Source of the DNA: Ferrimonas gelatinilytica
GTDB taxonomy: Bacteria; Pseudomonadota; Gammaproteobacteria; Enterobacterales; Shewanellaceae
Reading direction: 5' to 3'
Assembly: GCF_039544205.1 (NCBI RefSeq)
Contig: NZ_BAABLF010000030.1
Location: 75,708 to 139,707 of the forward strand
Length of the DNA stretch: 64,000 nt
The notes beneath the pieces are model-generated. The model was not told the origin of the DNA and made no database searches. It saw only the letters and a program-made list of their open reading frames with translations. The position numbers and the translations under genes were made by a program. Numbering within the stretch: position 1 is the stretch's first letter; each line of letters opens with the position of its first letter. Positions 27,392 through 36,160 of this stretch are shown here, one piece after another.

Positions 27392-29362
27392 CTACTGCCC
27401 GCCGACCAGGCCGTGGAGTACGGCGATATCGTACTGACTGCCTGGGCCGTGACAGACGGCACAGGTTTCCAAGGGAGTGCCGAGATCACCGGGAATGGGC
27501 ACGTAGTTGAAGGCCGCGCCATTCTGTTCCATGTGCTTCTGTGCTGTCGCGCCGCTGTGGCAGACGGAGCAGGTCGCCGCGGTGGCGGTGATGATGCTGC
27601 CGTCGTTGAGCGAGAGTGGCGGTATGCCATCGGCCAGGGGCAGGGCGAAGCTGTCTCCCATCTGTGACTGGATGTGGCACTGGCGACAGTCAGAGACCGG
27701 TGCGGGGTAAACCAACTCTTCGTAGCCCTCACGTTGCGCCGTGTGAATGGCGTGGATCATGTGGGAGAAGTTGGCACTGCTGGCAGCTACCGGGGCCGGT
27801 GCAGAAGCATCGGCGGTCATGTTGGCGTTGTGGCAGAGCTGGCACTGTTGGCTGAGATCATTGCGACTGCCGTGGAAGTTCAACTGTTGATCCCCATGGC
27901 AGCTGCCACAGGTCTCGTTGCTGACCACATCCCGACGGGCCATGCCATTGCCCACGGTGAAGAATTGGGTCCGACTGGCAATGGGCTGAGTGAGGGCTGT
28001 GGCGGTATCACAGGGGCTCAGTGCATCCCCACTGCGGCACACCCGTCCCTGGATCGCCACGGCACCACCTTCATCCATCTCGCTGCCCGGGGGGACAGTC
28101 AGTCCGGTCAGGGTGTAGCGATATTGACCATCGGCCACCACTGCTTCTGGGGTGATCTGCGTCAGGCGCAGGCTCGGCGCCGAGCGGGTGCTGTAATCGA
28201 AACTGGTTCCCCAGTTAGCGTAAAGACGCAGATCATTCAGGTACGGTAGTTGTTCCGGGCTGTCCAGCGGGGTGCCGGATACCGGGTCGCTCAAACTGAC
28301 GACAACGGTGACGCTGCCTGCGGCTAAATCCGGCGTAATGCTGGTGACCTCGGCTTTGAAACGGGCCAGAGCCGCTTCTTTGTCCACCATCAGGTGGGTA
28401 TCCCGGGTCCAGTCGGGGTTGTGGCAGGCTGCACAGTTACTGTTATCGCTCTGGGCTGGGTGACCCTGGCCTGCGACAAAGTCGATGTTGGTGTGACAGG
28501 CACCACACGCCTGTGCACTGGGGTTGAGTACCCAGTTATCGACATTGGCCAGGGGCTCACTTGGGTCTGGCGAGTTGTGGCAGCTTTCACAGTTGCTGAA
28601 TTGGGCCAAGCCGCTCTGGGCATGAACCCGGTGGGCCAGCGAGTAGAAGATGTTGTCAGGATTGGAGATGCGATTCGCCGAGTGGCAGACCACGCAGGTG
28701 TTGGTTTCGGTGTAGTTGCCACGGTGAAATACGGTGCCCAAGTCACTGTGGCAGCTTTCACAGGAGTCTGTGGCGACCAGGTGACGGGTAAAGGCGGGCG
28801 CTCCCCCGTCAGGTTGGAAATCCACGGACTCGTTGATCACGGACAGCACCCTGGTATCCCCAGGCAAGGTATCGCCCCCGAGTTTCAACACCAGGCGCAC
28901 AGGCAACTCGGCAGAGTAACTGACCTCTTCGCGATCATTGACGGTGAAGGCGCTGGTGTAGCGATAGGCGCCGTTGGCGTTATCTACCCACTCTCCGGGA
29001 CAGTTTGCTGATGGCTGGCAGGTTTCGGAACCGAGGAATCGCCATTCGGTGCTGTTGCCGGCACCGGTAGCGCCGGCGGGAAGCAGTTGTGCTGCGAGCA
29101 GGGTGGCACTTTGCAGACCGATAACCCCCTCGCCGTCCTGGTTGGTGACGAAAAACGATAGGGTAAGGCGACCCTGTTCGGTGACCCCCCATTGCTCCAG
29201 GCTGGCATTAAGCTCGGTGACCTCCTGTGCCGGCGGCGGGGTCGGTGGTCCGGGCTCTCCCGGGCTACCATCCGAGCCGTTGTCGCCACAACCGGACAGC
29301 GCCAGAAGTGCCAGGGTCAGCGGGATCCATGACGATGTGTGTCCTTTAATCATTCGCTTCAT
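27392..29362 (-). CDS. mtrF: Outer-membrane decahaem lipoprotein cytochrome, MtrF/MtrC-like
   Basis: A 656-residue surface cytochrome. The ATG at 29362 has AGGAG 7-8 bp upstream and yields a lipoprotein signal ending LALLALSGC (Cys 25), followed by DGSPGEPGPPTPPP. Ten CXXCH sites: CESCH, CVVCH, CESCH, CGACH, CAACH, then CGSCH, CQLCH, CRQCH, CSVCH and CAVCH. A C-x8-C pair (VCRSGDALSPC) sits between the two groups, as in MtrC and MtrF. Because it follows mtrD and mtrE homologues, I name it mtrF by synteny. It would be the surface partner of MtrDE. Confidence 0.85.
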   Translation of the reverse strand: MKRMIKGHTSSWIPLTLALLALSGCGDNGSDGSPGEPGPPTPPPAQEVTELNASLEQWGVTEQGRLTLSFFVTNQDGEGVIGLQSATLLAAQLLPAGATGAGNSTEWRFLGSETCQPSANCPGEWVDNANGAYRYTSAFTVNDREEVSYSAELPVRLVLKLGGDTLPGDTRVLSVINESVDFQPDGGAPAFTRHLVATDSCESCHSDLGTVFHRGNYTETNTCVVCHSANRISNPDNIFYSLAHRVHAQSGLAQFSNCESCHNSPDPSEPLANVDNWVLNPSAQACGACHTNIDFVAGQGHPAQSDNSNCAACHNPDWTRDTHLMVDKEAALARFKAEVTSITPDLAAGSVTVVVSLSDPVSGTPLDSPEQLPYLNDLRLYANWGTSFDYSTRSAPSLRLTQITPEAVVADGQYRYTLTGLTVPPGSEMDEGGAVAIQGRVCRSGDALSPCDTATALTQPIASRTQFFTVGNGMARRDVVSNETCGSCHGDQQLNFHGSRNDLSQQCQLCHNANMTADASAPAPVAASSANFSHMIHAIHTAQREGYEELVYPAPVSDCRQCHIQSQMGDSFALPLADGIPPLSLNDGSIITATAATCSVCHSGATAQKHMEQNGAAFNYVPIPGDLGTPLETCAVCHGPGSQYDIAVLHGLVGGQ

Positions 29363-29408
29363 TGTGTCTCTCCTGCCAGAGGGAACCGTGCGCGCTGTAA
29401 CTCTGTGT

Positions 29409-31499
29409 TCAGAAGTCATGGCGGTAGCTCAAGCCGATTCTTGTGTCGCTGTAATCATGTGAAAAGTCGGGGAAGAACAGGACGTTGCCTATGCTGTCTG
29501 CGGACAGACCCGAGTAGAGGTAGTTGCTGTCTTCGTAGTCCTGCATCAGGAAGTCCAGCTGAACCGACGAGTGCTCGTTCACCCGGTACCGCACATAGGC
29601 ATCGAGCGTGGTTCTCTCACTGCTGATATCGTCATAGCGGCCAATCACCCCTTGTTCCAGTTGAGTGAGGCCGTCGCTGTCAGCGTAGACGGCATCGAGT
29701 CCAAAGGTCAGCCCCGAGGACTCCTCCAGTCCGCTGTATTCAAATCCCAGCCCGACACTCTCGGCATCATCGTCCTGCAGCGCTTGCCACCGACTGCTGA
29801 TGTTGCTGCCATTTTGCCGTGTCTTGGTTTTGTAATCGTTGTAGAACAGATAGAGGTGGTAGCTGTCCTGATACCAGGTCGCGTGGATGTCGTAGCCATA
29901 GCGCTGAACTTCATCCAGGCCGATGGCATCGGATTGGTAGTCCTGATCCTGACCGTCCAGGGTGAACTGGAAATTGAGCCGTTCCAGTGGCTGATACTGA
30001 ACCATCAGCTTACCTTCGGTCTGGTCCCGGTCTGCCAGGTGGTATTGGCGCAGTGCTTCATCGTTATCGATGCCGTTCAGATCCAGGCTGTCGCTGAAGC
30101 CATTGGTGCGACGCTGATCCTCAGCCACTTCGAGCCAGACCTGAACCTTCTGCCACCGTTTCAGCCGAAGCTTGGCGTAGTACCTGTTGGTATCGGCGCT
30201 GTCTGCCTGTTGGTTTTCCCACTCATCCCGTTGGTAGCGGTAACCGAAGTCGGCGCTGATCCCACGGGCGAAACGGTAGCTGAATTTGAGGCCCGCCTGT
30301 TGCTCAGTTTTATCCGGGTAAAGCGCCAGTTCGGCGGGGCGAGTGATGCTGTCTGTGATCACCTGGGGGTAGAAGTAGAGGGGGTGTCGATAATCGCGAT
30401 CCTGGTAGCCGTAGTCGGCGTGGAGGCTGGCCCTGTCGGTGAGTCGCACCCGGTAACGGAGGTCCGCATCCAGCTTATCGAGCTTGAGGTCGGCACTGTC
30501 AGTAGGTAGAGCCGGGGAGGGGCCGTTAATGGTGGCGGGGATCAGGTCGTCGTCCTGACGGTGGCGTCCCCAGACGACCTGACCACTGAACAGGTGCCGG
30601 TTGTTGGTCCAGGTAGCGCGGCCAAACACTTGGTCGGCATCGTTATCCGGTGCCACCGACTGTCGGCCCTCAAAGGCACTGCCGAAGGTGGCGGAGTAGG
30701 GGTTGTCCCACACCAGGGCTGCGGCGTCGTTGCGGTAGCGGCTGCCCTGATAACCGAATGCGACCTGCCATAGCCCTCCGGTGGCGTTGAGTCCGATCTG
30801 GTAGTTAGTGGTGTGGTCATCCACCCGTTCCGGCAGGGCGACGGAGTTGGTCAGCAGGCTGCTGCTGGCGCGTTTGTTGCCTCGCCGCTGCTGCTGCTCC
30901 AGATCCAGGTAGACCCGGATGTCATCAAAATGCTTGTCCAACGCCAGACCGAAATGGTCCCGTTCGACCTTGAGATCTTTCGGACCCAAGGCATCGTTGA
31001 GGTCGGTCATCATCGGCGTGGTGGCGCCACGAACCCAATCATCAGGCAGGGTGAAGCGATTGCTGTTTACGGCGAAGGGGGTATAGACGGTGGCATCCCA
31101 GCGAGCCATGGCGCGATAGCGCAGCGCGGCGCTGAAGTTCTTCGCCCGAGAGACGCTAGCGGCGAGTGAGGCGATGTCCAATCCGAGATCCTTGGCGCTG
31201 AGTATCCATCGGGTATCGTGTTCACCCCAGTGGTTAATATCGGCACCGAGTCGCATCGATAAACCGTCTTTGTCGGTACCCAAGGTGTTGGCGGAGTGGA
31301 TATCATCGGTGTTCGTATCCACGACACCAATCTGGAAGTGGCCGGAACTTCCGCTCACCGGTTTGCAGTTTTTGCACTCCCAACCTTCCCACTTCACGTT
31401 GGCGGTGTTGGCCTTGTCCAATGAAAAGTCCAGGGCCAGCACGGATGGGGCGAGGGCGATGGTGAGGGCACTGACCAATTTTGGAAACTTCAGTTTCAT
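29409..31499 (-). CDS. mtrE: MtrB family outer-membrane beta-barrel, second copy (MtrE)
   Basis: A 696-residue MtrB/PioB family barrel paralogous to the mtrB at 16.7 kb. Start at ATG 31499 with AGGAG 7-8 bp upstream, giving MKLKFPKLVSALTIALAPSVLA as signal peptide; the longer frame to 31643 overlaps mtrD and is rejected. The lead contains CKNC (C42-C45), aligned with CKRC of the other copy, and both share the WECKNCKPVSG-type context. The rest is beta-strand rich and ends in RIGLSYRHDF, an outer-membrane C-terminal strand. Lies 10 bp after mtrD. Confidence 0.9.
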   Translation of the reverse strand: MKLKFPKLVSALTIALAPSVLALDFSLDKANTANVKWEGWECKNCKPVSGSSGHFQIGVVDTNTDDIHSANTLGTDKDGLSMRLGADINHWGEHDTRWILSAKDLGLDIASLAASVSRAKNFSAALRYRAMARWDATVYTPFAVNSNRFTLPDDWVRGATTPMMTDLNDALGPKDLKVERDHFGLALDKHFDDIRVYLDLEQQQRRGNKRASSSLLTNSVALPERVDDHTTNYQIGLNATGGLWQVAFGYQGSRYRNDAAALVWDNPYSATFGSAFEGRQSVAPDNDADQVFGRATWTNNRHLFSGQVVWGRHRQDDDLIPATINGPSPALPTDSADLKLDKLDADLRYRVRLTDRASLHADYGYQDRDYRHPLYFYPQVITDSITRPAELALYPDKTEQQAGLKFSYRFARGISADFGYRYQRDEWENQQADSADTNRYYAKLRLKRWQKVQVWLEVAEDQRRTNGFSDSLDLNGIDNDEALRQYHLADRDQTEGKLMVQYQPLERLNFQFTLDGQDQDYQSDAIGLDEVQRYGYDIHATWYQDSYHLYLFYNDYKTKTRQNGSNISSRWQALQDDDAESVGLGFEYSGLEESSGLTFGLDAVYADSDGLTQLEQGVIGRYDDISSERTTLDAYVRYRVNEHSSVQLDFLMQDYEDSNYLYSGLSADSIGNVLFFPDFSHDYSDTRIGLSYRHDF

Positions 31500-31509
31500 A
31501 AGTGCGCTC

Positions 31510-32469
31510 CTATCGCTGCAGCAGTTTGCCTGAGGGGTGGTTGGAGCCGTGTACCATGTTGTGGCAGTTGAGGCAGCTGCGCCCCCCGCCAAAGGCATCC
31601 TGACCAGATTGGGACACCGGGGTGCCACTGTGAACGCCCGCATGGCAGCTTTGACAGAGCAGGGGCGTTCGTTGGGTCAACATCGCTTCATTGACACTGC
31701 CGTGCGGGTTGTGACAACTGCTGCAATCTTCGGCAACTGGGGCATGCTCCCAAAGGAAGGGACCCCGCTTGTCGGCGTGGCAGGCATAGCAGTTATCGTT
31801 GATGTTATGTTCGCTTAGCATGGCGGTGTTGAGCGTGCCGTGAGGATTGTGGCAGTCGGTGCAGTTCAGTTGGCCGGTGCGGATGGGGTGGCTGCTGCGC
31901 TGGTGGATCTGCGCCCGCTGCTGCTGGTGGCAGCTGAGACAGTTTTCATCGGCCGCATGTTTGTCGCGACTCGGATCCTGAGCAGCGTGAACATTGTGGC
32001 AGCTGCTGCAGGCCACCTCTTCAATATCGTGGGTACTGCCATGCCATGCCAGGCGGTCGTCACCCTTGTGGCAGCTTAAACAGACGCTGTTCTGAGCTGA
32101 CGCACTGAGTTGGGAGCCTTTACCGAAGGTGATCATCGGCTCCTTACCACCACGGTTGTGGTTGCCCATGGGACCATGGCAGGCTTCGCACTGGAGTTGT
32201 CCGGAGGACATGGGGCTGGCCGGGTTTTCGGTGCGCCCGTGAACGCCTTCAAACAGTGCCATCACCGTTTCATTGCGGCGGTGGCACATCAGGCAGTTGT
32301 CGGCGCCTTTCGCAGAGTAGTTTCCCTGCTCAAACTTGCCTTTCAGGACGGCTTCATACTCCTCCTGGGGGAGATCTTCCCAGGCGGATGACGCATTGAA
32401 GGCCATGCATGACAACAGCATGGTCCCCAAAACGCCGAGGCGTTTCGTGCGGCTCACAACACTCATCAT
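31510..32469 (-). CDS. mtrD: Decahaem periplasmic c-type cytochrome, second copy (MtrD)
   Basis: A 319-residue MtrA-family cytochrome with a signal peptide (cleavage near SSA, residue 28) and ten CXXCH sites: CLMCH, CEACH, CLSCH, CSSCH, CLSCH, CTDCH, CYACH, CSSCH, CQSCH and CLNCH. The spacing of haem sites follows that of MtrA at 18.7 kb almost throughout, so the two are paralogues. First gene of the mtrD-mtrE-mtrF-undA unit, divergent from cymA. Two ATGs begin the frame; either 32469 or 32466 could be used. Confidence 0.9.
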   Translation of the reverse strand: MMSVVSRTKRLGVLGTMLLSCMAFNASSAWEDLPQEEYEAVLKGKFEQGNYSAKGADNCLMCHRRNETVMALFEGVHGRTENPASPMSSGQLQCEACHGPMGNHNRGGKEPMITFGKGSQLSASAQNSVCLSCHKGDDRLAWHGSTHDIEEVACSSCHNVHAAQDPSRDKHAADENCLSCHQQQRAQIHQRSSHPIRTGQLNCTDCHNPHGTLNTAMLSEHNINDNCYACHADKRGPFLWEHAPVAEDCSSCHNPHGSVNEAMLTQRTPLLCQSCHAGVHSGTPVSQSGQDAFGGGRSCLNCHNMVHGSNHPSGKLLQR

Positions 32470-32725
32470 TTCCCAGCTTCCTTAGCTTTTTCTTTCTTAT
32501 TACTCACGAGTGACTGGAAGAAAGCGTAGCAAAGAATTCTGAAGGCACACCCAAGGTGGGGTTAAAGAAAAATGGTTTATGGCAGAGGAGTAAACGAAGC
32601 AGTAAGTTGAGGAAATGAACAAGGTTCTAGAGAGAGGGGCAGAAGTGACGTAAACTTCATCATTGTGGGGGAAAGTTGAGGCTGGATCGCATTCTGTCAG
32701 AATGGTTCCCGCGGAATGTGAAAAG

Positions 32726-32742
32726 TGTGATTGTTATCATCA
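32726..32742 (+). promoter_or_regulatory. CRP-like site upstream of cymA
   Basis: TGTGA-TTGTTA-TCATC matches the CRP consensus TGTGA-N6-TCACA with a perfect left half and a 3/5 right half. Its centre (about 32733.5) lies about 41.5 bp before the start point expected from the TACAAT -10 at 32763-32768, the class II spacing. Confidence 0.5.
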
Positions 32743-32762
32743 ATTTAGTTGTTAAGCCTCCC

Positions 32763-32768
32763 TACAAT
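32763..32768 (+). promoter_or_regulatory. Probable -10 element of cymA
   Basis: TACAAT differs from TATAAT at one base. No good -35 lies 17 bp upstream (TCAATT), as expected for an activator-dependent promoter. It predicts a cymA leader of about 90 nt. Confidence 0.45.
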
Positions 32769-32866
32769 ACGGCAAAACTTTGGCACGCTTTGAGCGCAAT
32801 GGGCTGAATGGCCCCCCGCGAGCTCATCGACAAAGCCTCATAAGCACAAAATGATGGAGAAGAATG

Positions 32867-33430
32867 ATGAACTGGCGAGCGCTTTTCAAGCCCAGCACCA
32901 AATATTCAATCGCAGCCCTGCTGATCGTGGGTATCGTGATCGGCGTGATCGGGTATTTTGCAACCCAGCAAACCCTGCACGCAACCAGCACCGATGAGTT
33001 CTGTATGACTTGCCATAGCAATCACTCCCTCAAGGATGAAGTGCTGGCCTCCCCGCACGGCGGTAATGAATTTGGCATGGTAGTGCAGTGCCAGGATTGT
33101 CACCTGCCCCACGGCCCGGTGGATTACCTCGTCAAGAAGATCATCGTGTCCAAAGATCTCTACGGTTACCTGACCATCGACAACTTCAATACTCAGGAGT
33201 GGTTGGATGAAAACCGTAAAGAGCAGGCGGATCTGGCGCTGAAGTACTTCCATGACAATGACTCCGCCAACTGCCGTCACTGTCACTCTCGCATCGAAGA
33301 GAATCAGCCGGAAAGCATGAGCCGTATGGCCAAGACCATGCACAGCCGCAATGCTGCGAAGGATCCGGAAGAGCGTAAGACCTGTGTTGACTGCCACAAA
33401 GGCGTCGCACACCCCTATCCGAAAAACTGA
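32867..33430 (+). CDS. cymA: Tetrahaem quinol dehydrogenase CymA (NapC/NirT family)
   Basis: A 187-residue inner-membrane cytochrome, the same length as S. oneidensis CymA and very similar from MNWRALFKP to the C-terminal DCHKGVAHPYPKN. One N-terminal membrane helix (about 13-35) anchors a periplasmic domain with four haem sites: CMTCH, CQDCH, CRHCH and CVDCH. CymA oxidises menaquinol and hands electrons to periplasmic carriers and the Mtr conduit. ATG 32867 is preferred to 32864 because GGAG (32856-32859) is then 7 bp away. In Shewanella cymA is not next to the mtr genes; here it is divergent from mtrD. Confidence 0.95.
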   Translation: MNWRALFKPSTKYSIAALLIVGIVIGVIGYFATQQTLHATSTDEFCMTCHSNHSLKDEVLASPHGGNEFGMVVQCQDCHLPHGPVDYLVKKIIVSKDLYGYLTIDNFNTQEWLDENRKEQADLALKYFHDNDSANCRHCHSRIEENQPESMSRMAKTMHSRNAAKDPEERKTCVDCHKGVAHPYPKN

Positions 33431-33451
33431 TTCGGAACGCCCTTCAATCTG

Positions 33452-33484
33452 AAAAGCCGGTCAGCATCGCTGACCGGCTTTTTT
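33452..33484 (+). terminator. Terminator of cymA
   Basis: Arms AAAAGCCGGTCAGC (33452-33465) and GCTGACCGGCTTTT (33469-33482) are perfectly complementary and end in T6, 21 bp after the cymA stop. The gene is therefore monocistronic. Confidence 0.9.
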
Positions 33485-33674
33485 CGTGTGTGCGTGGCTC
33501 TCCTTTCGCCGCTGAACCCTGTCAAACAGTGCTAAATCTGCGTTTTACCCGGCGGGCGGTGCGCGGCCTAGGTTCAAGAGCCATGCGTTGTCTTTCGTTG
33601 CGTGATAGCAAAGTTGCGGATTTACGATCTGACGCAACTTTTTTTCATGAGAATCCCGTACACTTCACTACAAA

Positions 33675-33689
33675 TGAGAGTGATTAGCA
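33675..33689 (+). promoter_or_regulatory. Fur box upstream of feoAB
   Basis: TGAGAGTGATTAGCA matches the 7-1-7 Fur consensus TGATAATNATTATCA at 11 of 14 informative positions and lies 11 bp before the feoA ATG. A Fur gene is encoded at 38.3-38.7 kb. Repression by Fe(II)-Fur is the likely reading. Confidence 0.7.
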
Positions 33690-33700
33690 TTTGGTGAGAG

Positions 33701-33937
33701 ATGACCTTAGCGGAAATGCAGAATGGACAACGGGGACGGGTGGCAAAGTTCGTGGCCGCCGACCTGGAGTCCTTTACCCAGATGAAGCTGGTGGCCATGG
33801 GACTGGCACCGGGCTGCGAACTGCAGTTGGTGCGCCGTGCCCCCTTTGGGCGCTCGATCCAGATTAAGCTGGCGGGTGCCTCTGTCTGCGTTAATCATCA
33901 ACTGGCGCAGCAGGTTCATATTGAGGTGACGTCATGA
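33701..33937 (+). CDS. feoA: Ferrous iron transport protein A
   Basis: A 78-residue SH3-like cytosolic protein of the FeoA family that supports FeoB. The family pattern is visible: a short lead, KLVAMGLAPGCELQLVRRAPFGRSIQIKLAGASVCVN. It lies just after a Fur box, and its stop overlaps the ATG of feoB (ATGA at 33934), so the two are translationally coupled. No feoC follows. Confidence 0.92.
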   Translation: MTLAEMQNGQRGRVAKFVAADLESFTQMKLVAMGLAPGCELQLVRRAPFGRSIQIKLAGASVCVNHQLAQQVHIEVTS

Positions 33938-36132
33938 ACCAGAGCGTCACGATCCTCTCCGTTGGCCTGCCCAACTCCGGTAAATCCACGCTCTTTAATG
34001 GTTTGACCAATGGTCGGGCCAAGGTCGGTAACTGGGCCGGGGTAACCGTTGCCCAGAGCGCCGGTTCCCTCATGTTGGATGAGTGTGCGGTTTCCCTGCT
34101 GGATCTGCCCGGGTTTTACGACCTGACGCCGGTTGCCGGTGGGCCGGAGGATGAACTGGTGTCCCAGCGTGCCCTGAGCGCGGGTGGTTACCAGGGAATA
34201 TTAAATGTGGTTGATGCAACCCAACTGGAGCGTCATCTCTACCTGACCCTGCAGCTGCGGGAGCTCGGCGTGCCCATGGTGGTGGCCCTGAACAAATGGG
34301 ACAGTGCCTGCGCCCAGGGGATGGGGGTTGACCTGAAAACCTTGGAGCAGCGACTGGGCTGCCCGGTGGTCGCTCTGTCTGCCCGGACGAAGCAGGGCAT
34401 CGTTCAGGCCCGTGAAGCCCTTGAAAAGTTGCTGCGACTTGAATCACTGACACCGCTGGCACTGCCCTATGGCGAACCGGTGGCCCGTCGACTCCAGGGA
34501 GAGTCTCCCCATACGTTGGCCGAAGGGTTGAGCCAAGATAGCGAGCTGCTGATGGAGATCGCGGCGTGCCGACATCGCTGGATTGGCGAGATGCTGGCCG
34601 AGACTGGACAGCGCCTAAGTGAGGGGCCGAGCCTGACAGAGAGGCTGGATCGCTGGATCCTCCATCCTCTGGCTGGGGTGCCCATCTTCCTGCTGATGAT
34701 GTACCTGACCTTTATGTTCGCCATCCATATGGGATCCGCGTTCATCGATTTCTTCGACATCATGGCCGGCGCCCTGTTCGTGGATGGTGCCGGCATGCTC
34801 TACTCCTCAATCGGCTTTCCGGACTGGCTGGTGGGATTGTTGGCCAATGGGGTGGGCATGGGGATCCAGACCGTGGCCACCTTCGTGCCTGTCGTGGCTT
34901 TTCTTTATTTCGCCCTCGGGATCCTGGAAACCTCCGGCTACCTGGCCCGCGCCGCCTTCGTGGTAGAGGGGCTGATGAACAAGCTGGGTCTACCGGGTAA
35001 GGCGTTTGTGCCACTTATCGTGGGCTTTGGTTGCAACGTGCCGGCGATCAGTGCCACCCGCACGCTGGAGCTCCGCCGGCAGCGGATCATGACCTCAATG
35101 ATGGCCCCCTTTATGTCCTGCGGTGCCCGTTTGCCGGTGTATGCCCTGTTTGCGGCCGCGTTTTTCCAGAACAACGGTCAAAACCTGGTGTTCCTGCTCT
35201 ACCTCATCGGGATTGTCGCGGCGATGCTGACCGGGCTGGTGTTGCGTTTCACCCTGCTGCCGGGGCGCAGTGGTAACGCGGTGATGGAGATGCCGGACTA
35301 TGAATGCCCCTCTCTACGGATGCTGCTTTCGCGGACCTGGTTCCGGACCCGCCAGTTTGTTCTGGGTGCCGGTAAGGTGATCGTGGTGGTGGTGACCCTG
35401 CTGAGTTTCGTCAATACCCTGGGGGTGGACGGAACCATTGGTCATGATGACAGTGAGCAGTCGGTGCTGGCGGTCGCGGCCAAGGCGGTGACGCCCGTAC
35501 TCTCCCCCATGGGGATTGAACAGGATAACTGGCCGGCGACGGTGGGGATCATCACTGGCCTGTTCGCCAAGGAGGCGGTGGTCGGCACCCTCAGCAGCCT
35601 ATACGGCGCGGGTGAGGATGAGGCTACTGGGTGGGATCTCTGGGCGACCACCCAGGAAGCTCTGGCTACCATTCCGGATGCGTTGCTGGGCATCGACCCG
35701 GCGGATCCACTGGGTATGGTTGTCGGGGACCTGCACCAGGTGGACGCGGTGGGAGAGGCCCACGGCTTTGAAGCCAGCAGCCTGGGTAATCTGGCGGTGG
35801 GTTTTGGAAGCCAGGCAGCGGCGATGGCGTACCTGCTGTTTATTCTGCTCTATACCCCCTGCGCTGCGGTACTGGGTACCATTGCCAATGAAATTGGCGG
35901 ACGCTGGGCGCTCTTCTCTGCCGGTTGGACACTGTCGTTGGCCTATGCCAGTGCCGTGGTCTATTACCAGTTGGCGACACGGGGGATGGCGGGACTGCCC
36001 TGGCTGGGACTGATGGCAGGCCTCTTCGCCCTGCTGCTTATCGTCATGCGTCGCGTCGGCAAGCAACACCCGGTGGGCGACATCCCGGTGAAGTGCAGTT
36101 ATGGCCCCGCCAGAAGCAATTGCTGTGAGTAG
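33934..36132 (+). CDS. feoB: Ferrous iron transporter FeoB
   Basis: A 732-residue Fe(II) importer of the inner membrane. The N-terminal G-domain has G1 GLPNSGKS (about 11-18), a GNWAGVT switch, G3 DLPGFYDL and G4 NKWD (in ALNKWDSA). The membrane part contains the two Gate motifs with GCNVPAISATRT and ETSGYLARAAFVVEGLM. E. coli FeoB is 773 residues. The adjacency to the EET locus is as in Shewanella, where Fe(III) reduction supplies Fe(II). A terminator follows directly. Confidence 0.96.
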   Translation: MNQSVTILSVGLPNSGKSTLFNGLTNGRAKVGNWAGVTVAQSAGSLMLDECAVSLLDLPGFYDLTPVAGGPEDELVSQRALSAGGYQGILNVVDATQLERHLYLTLQLRELGVPMVVALNKWDSACAQGMGVDLKTLEQRLGCPVVALSARTKQGIVQAREALEKLLRLESLTPLALPYGEPVARRLQGESPHTLAEGLSQDSELLMEIAACRHRWIGEMLAETGQRLSEGPSLTERLDRWILHPLAGVPIFLLMMYLTFMFAIHMGSAFIDFFDIMAGALFVDGAGMLYSSIGFPDWLVGLLANGVGMGIQTVATFVPVVAFLYFALGILETSGYLARAAFVVEGLMNKLGLPGKAFVPLIVGFGCNVPAISATRTLELRRQRIMTSMMAPFMSCGARLPVYALFAAAFFQNNGQNLVFLLYLIGIVAAMLTGLVLRFTLLPGRSGNAVMEMPDYECPSLRMLLSRTWFRTRQFVLGAGKVIVVVVTLLSFVNTLGVDGTIGHDDSEQSVLAVAAKAVTPVLSPMGIEQDNWPATVGIITGLFAKEAVVGTLSSLYGAGEDEATGWDLWATTQEALATIPDALLGIDPADPLGMVVGDLHQVDAVGEAHGFEASSLGNLAVGFGSQAAAMAYLLFILLYTPCAAVLGTIANEIGGRWALFSAGWTLSLAYASAVVYYQLATRGMAGLPWLGLMAGLFALLLIVMRRVGKQHPVGDIPVKCSYGPARSNCCE

Positions 36133-36134
36133 CG

Positions 36135-36160
36135 AAAAAGCAGCCTTCGGGCTGCTTTTT
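36135..36160 (+). terminator. Terminator of feoAB
   Basis: Arms AAAAAGCAGCC (36135-36145) and GGCTGCTTTTT (36150-36160) around a TTCG tetraloop, right after the feoB stop. Confidence 0.9.

Larger units (their letters stand above)
32470..32866. other. 397-bp divergent promoter region between mtrD and cymA
   Basis: No gene. On the plus strand a CRP-like site (32726-32742) and a TACAAT -10 (32763-32768) precede cymA. On the minus strand an AT-rich leader precedes mtrD with AAGGA near 32481-32485, but its -35/-10 is not clear. The position makes this the likely control point for both the inner-membrane and outer-membrane halves of the pathway. Confidence 0.55.
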
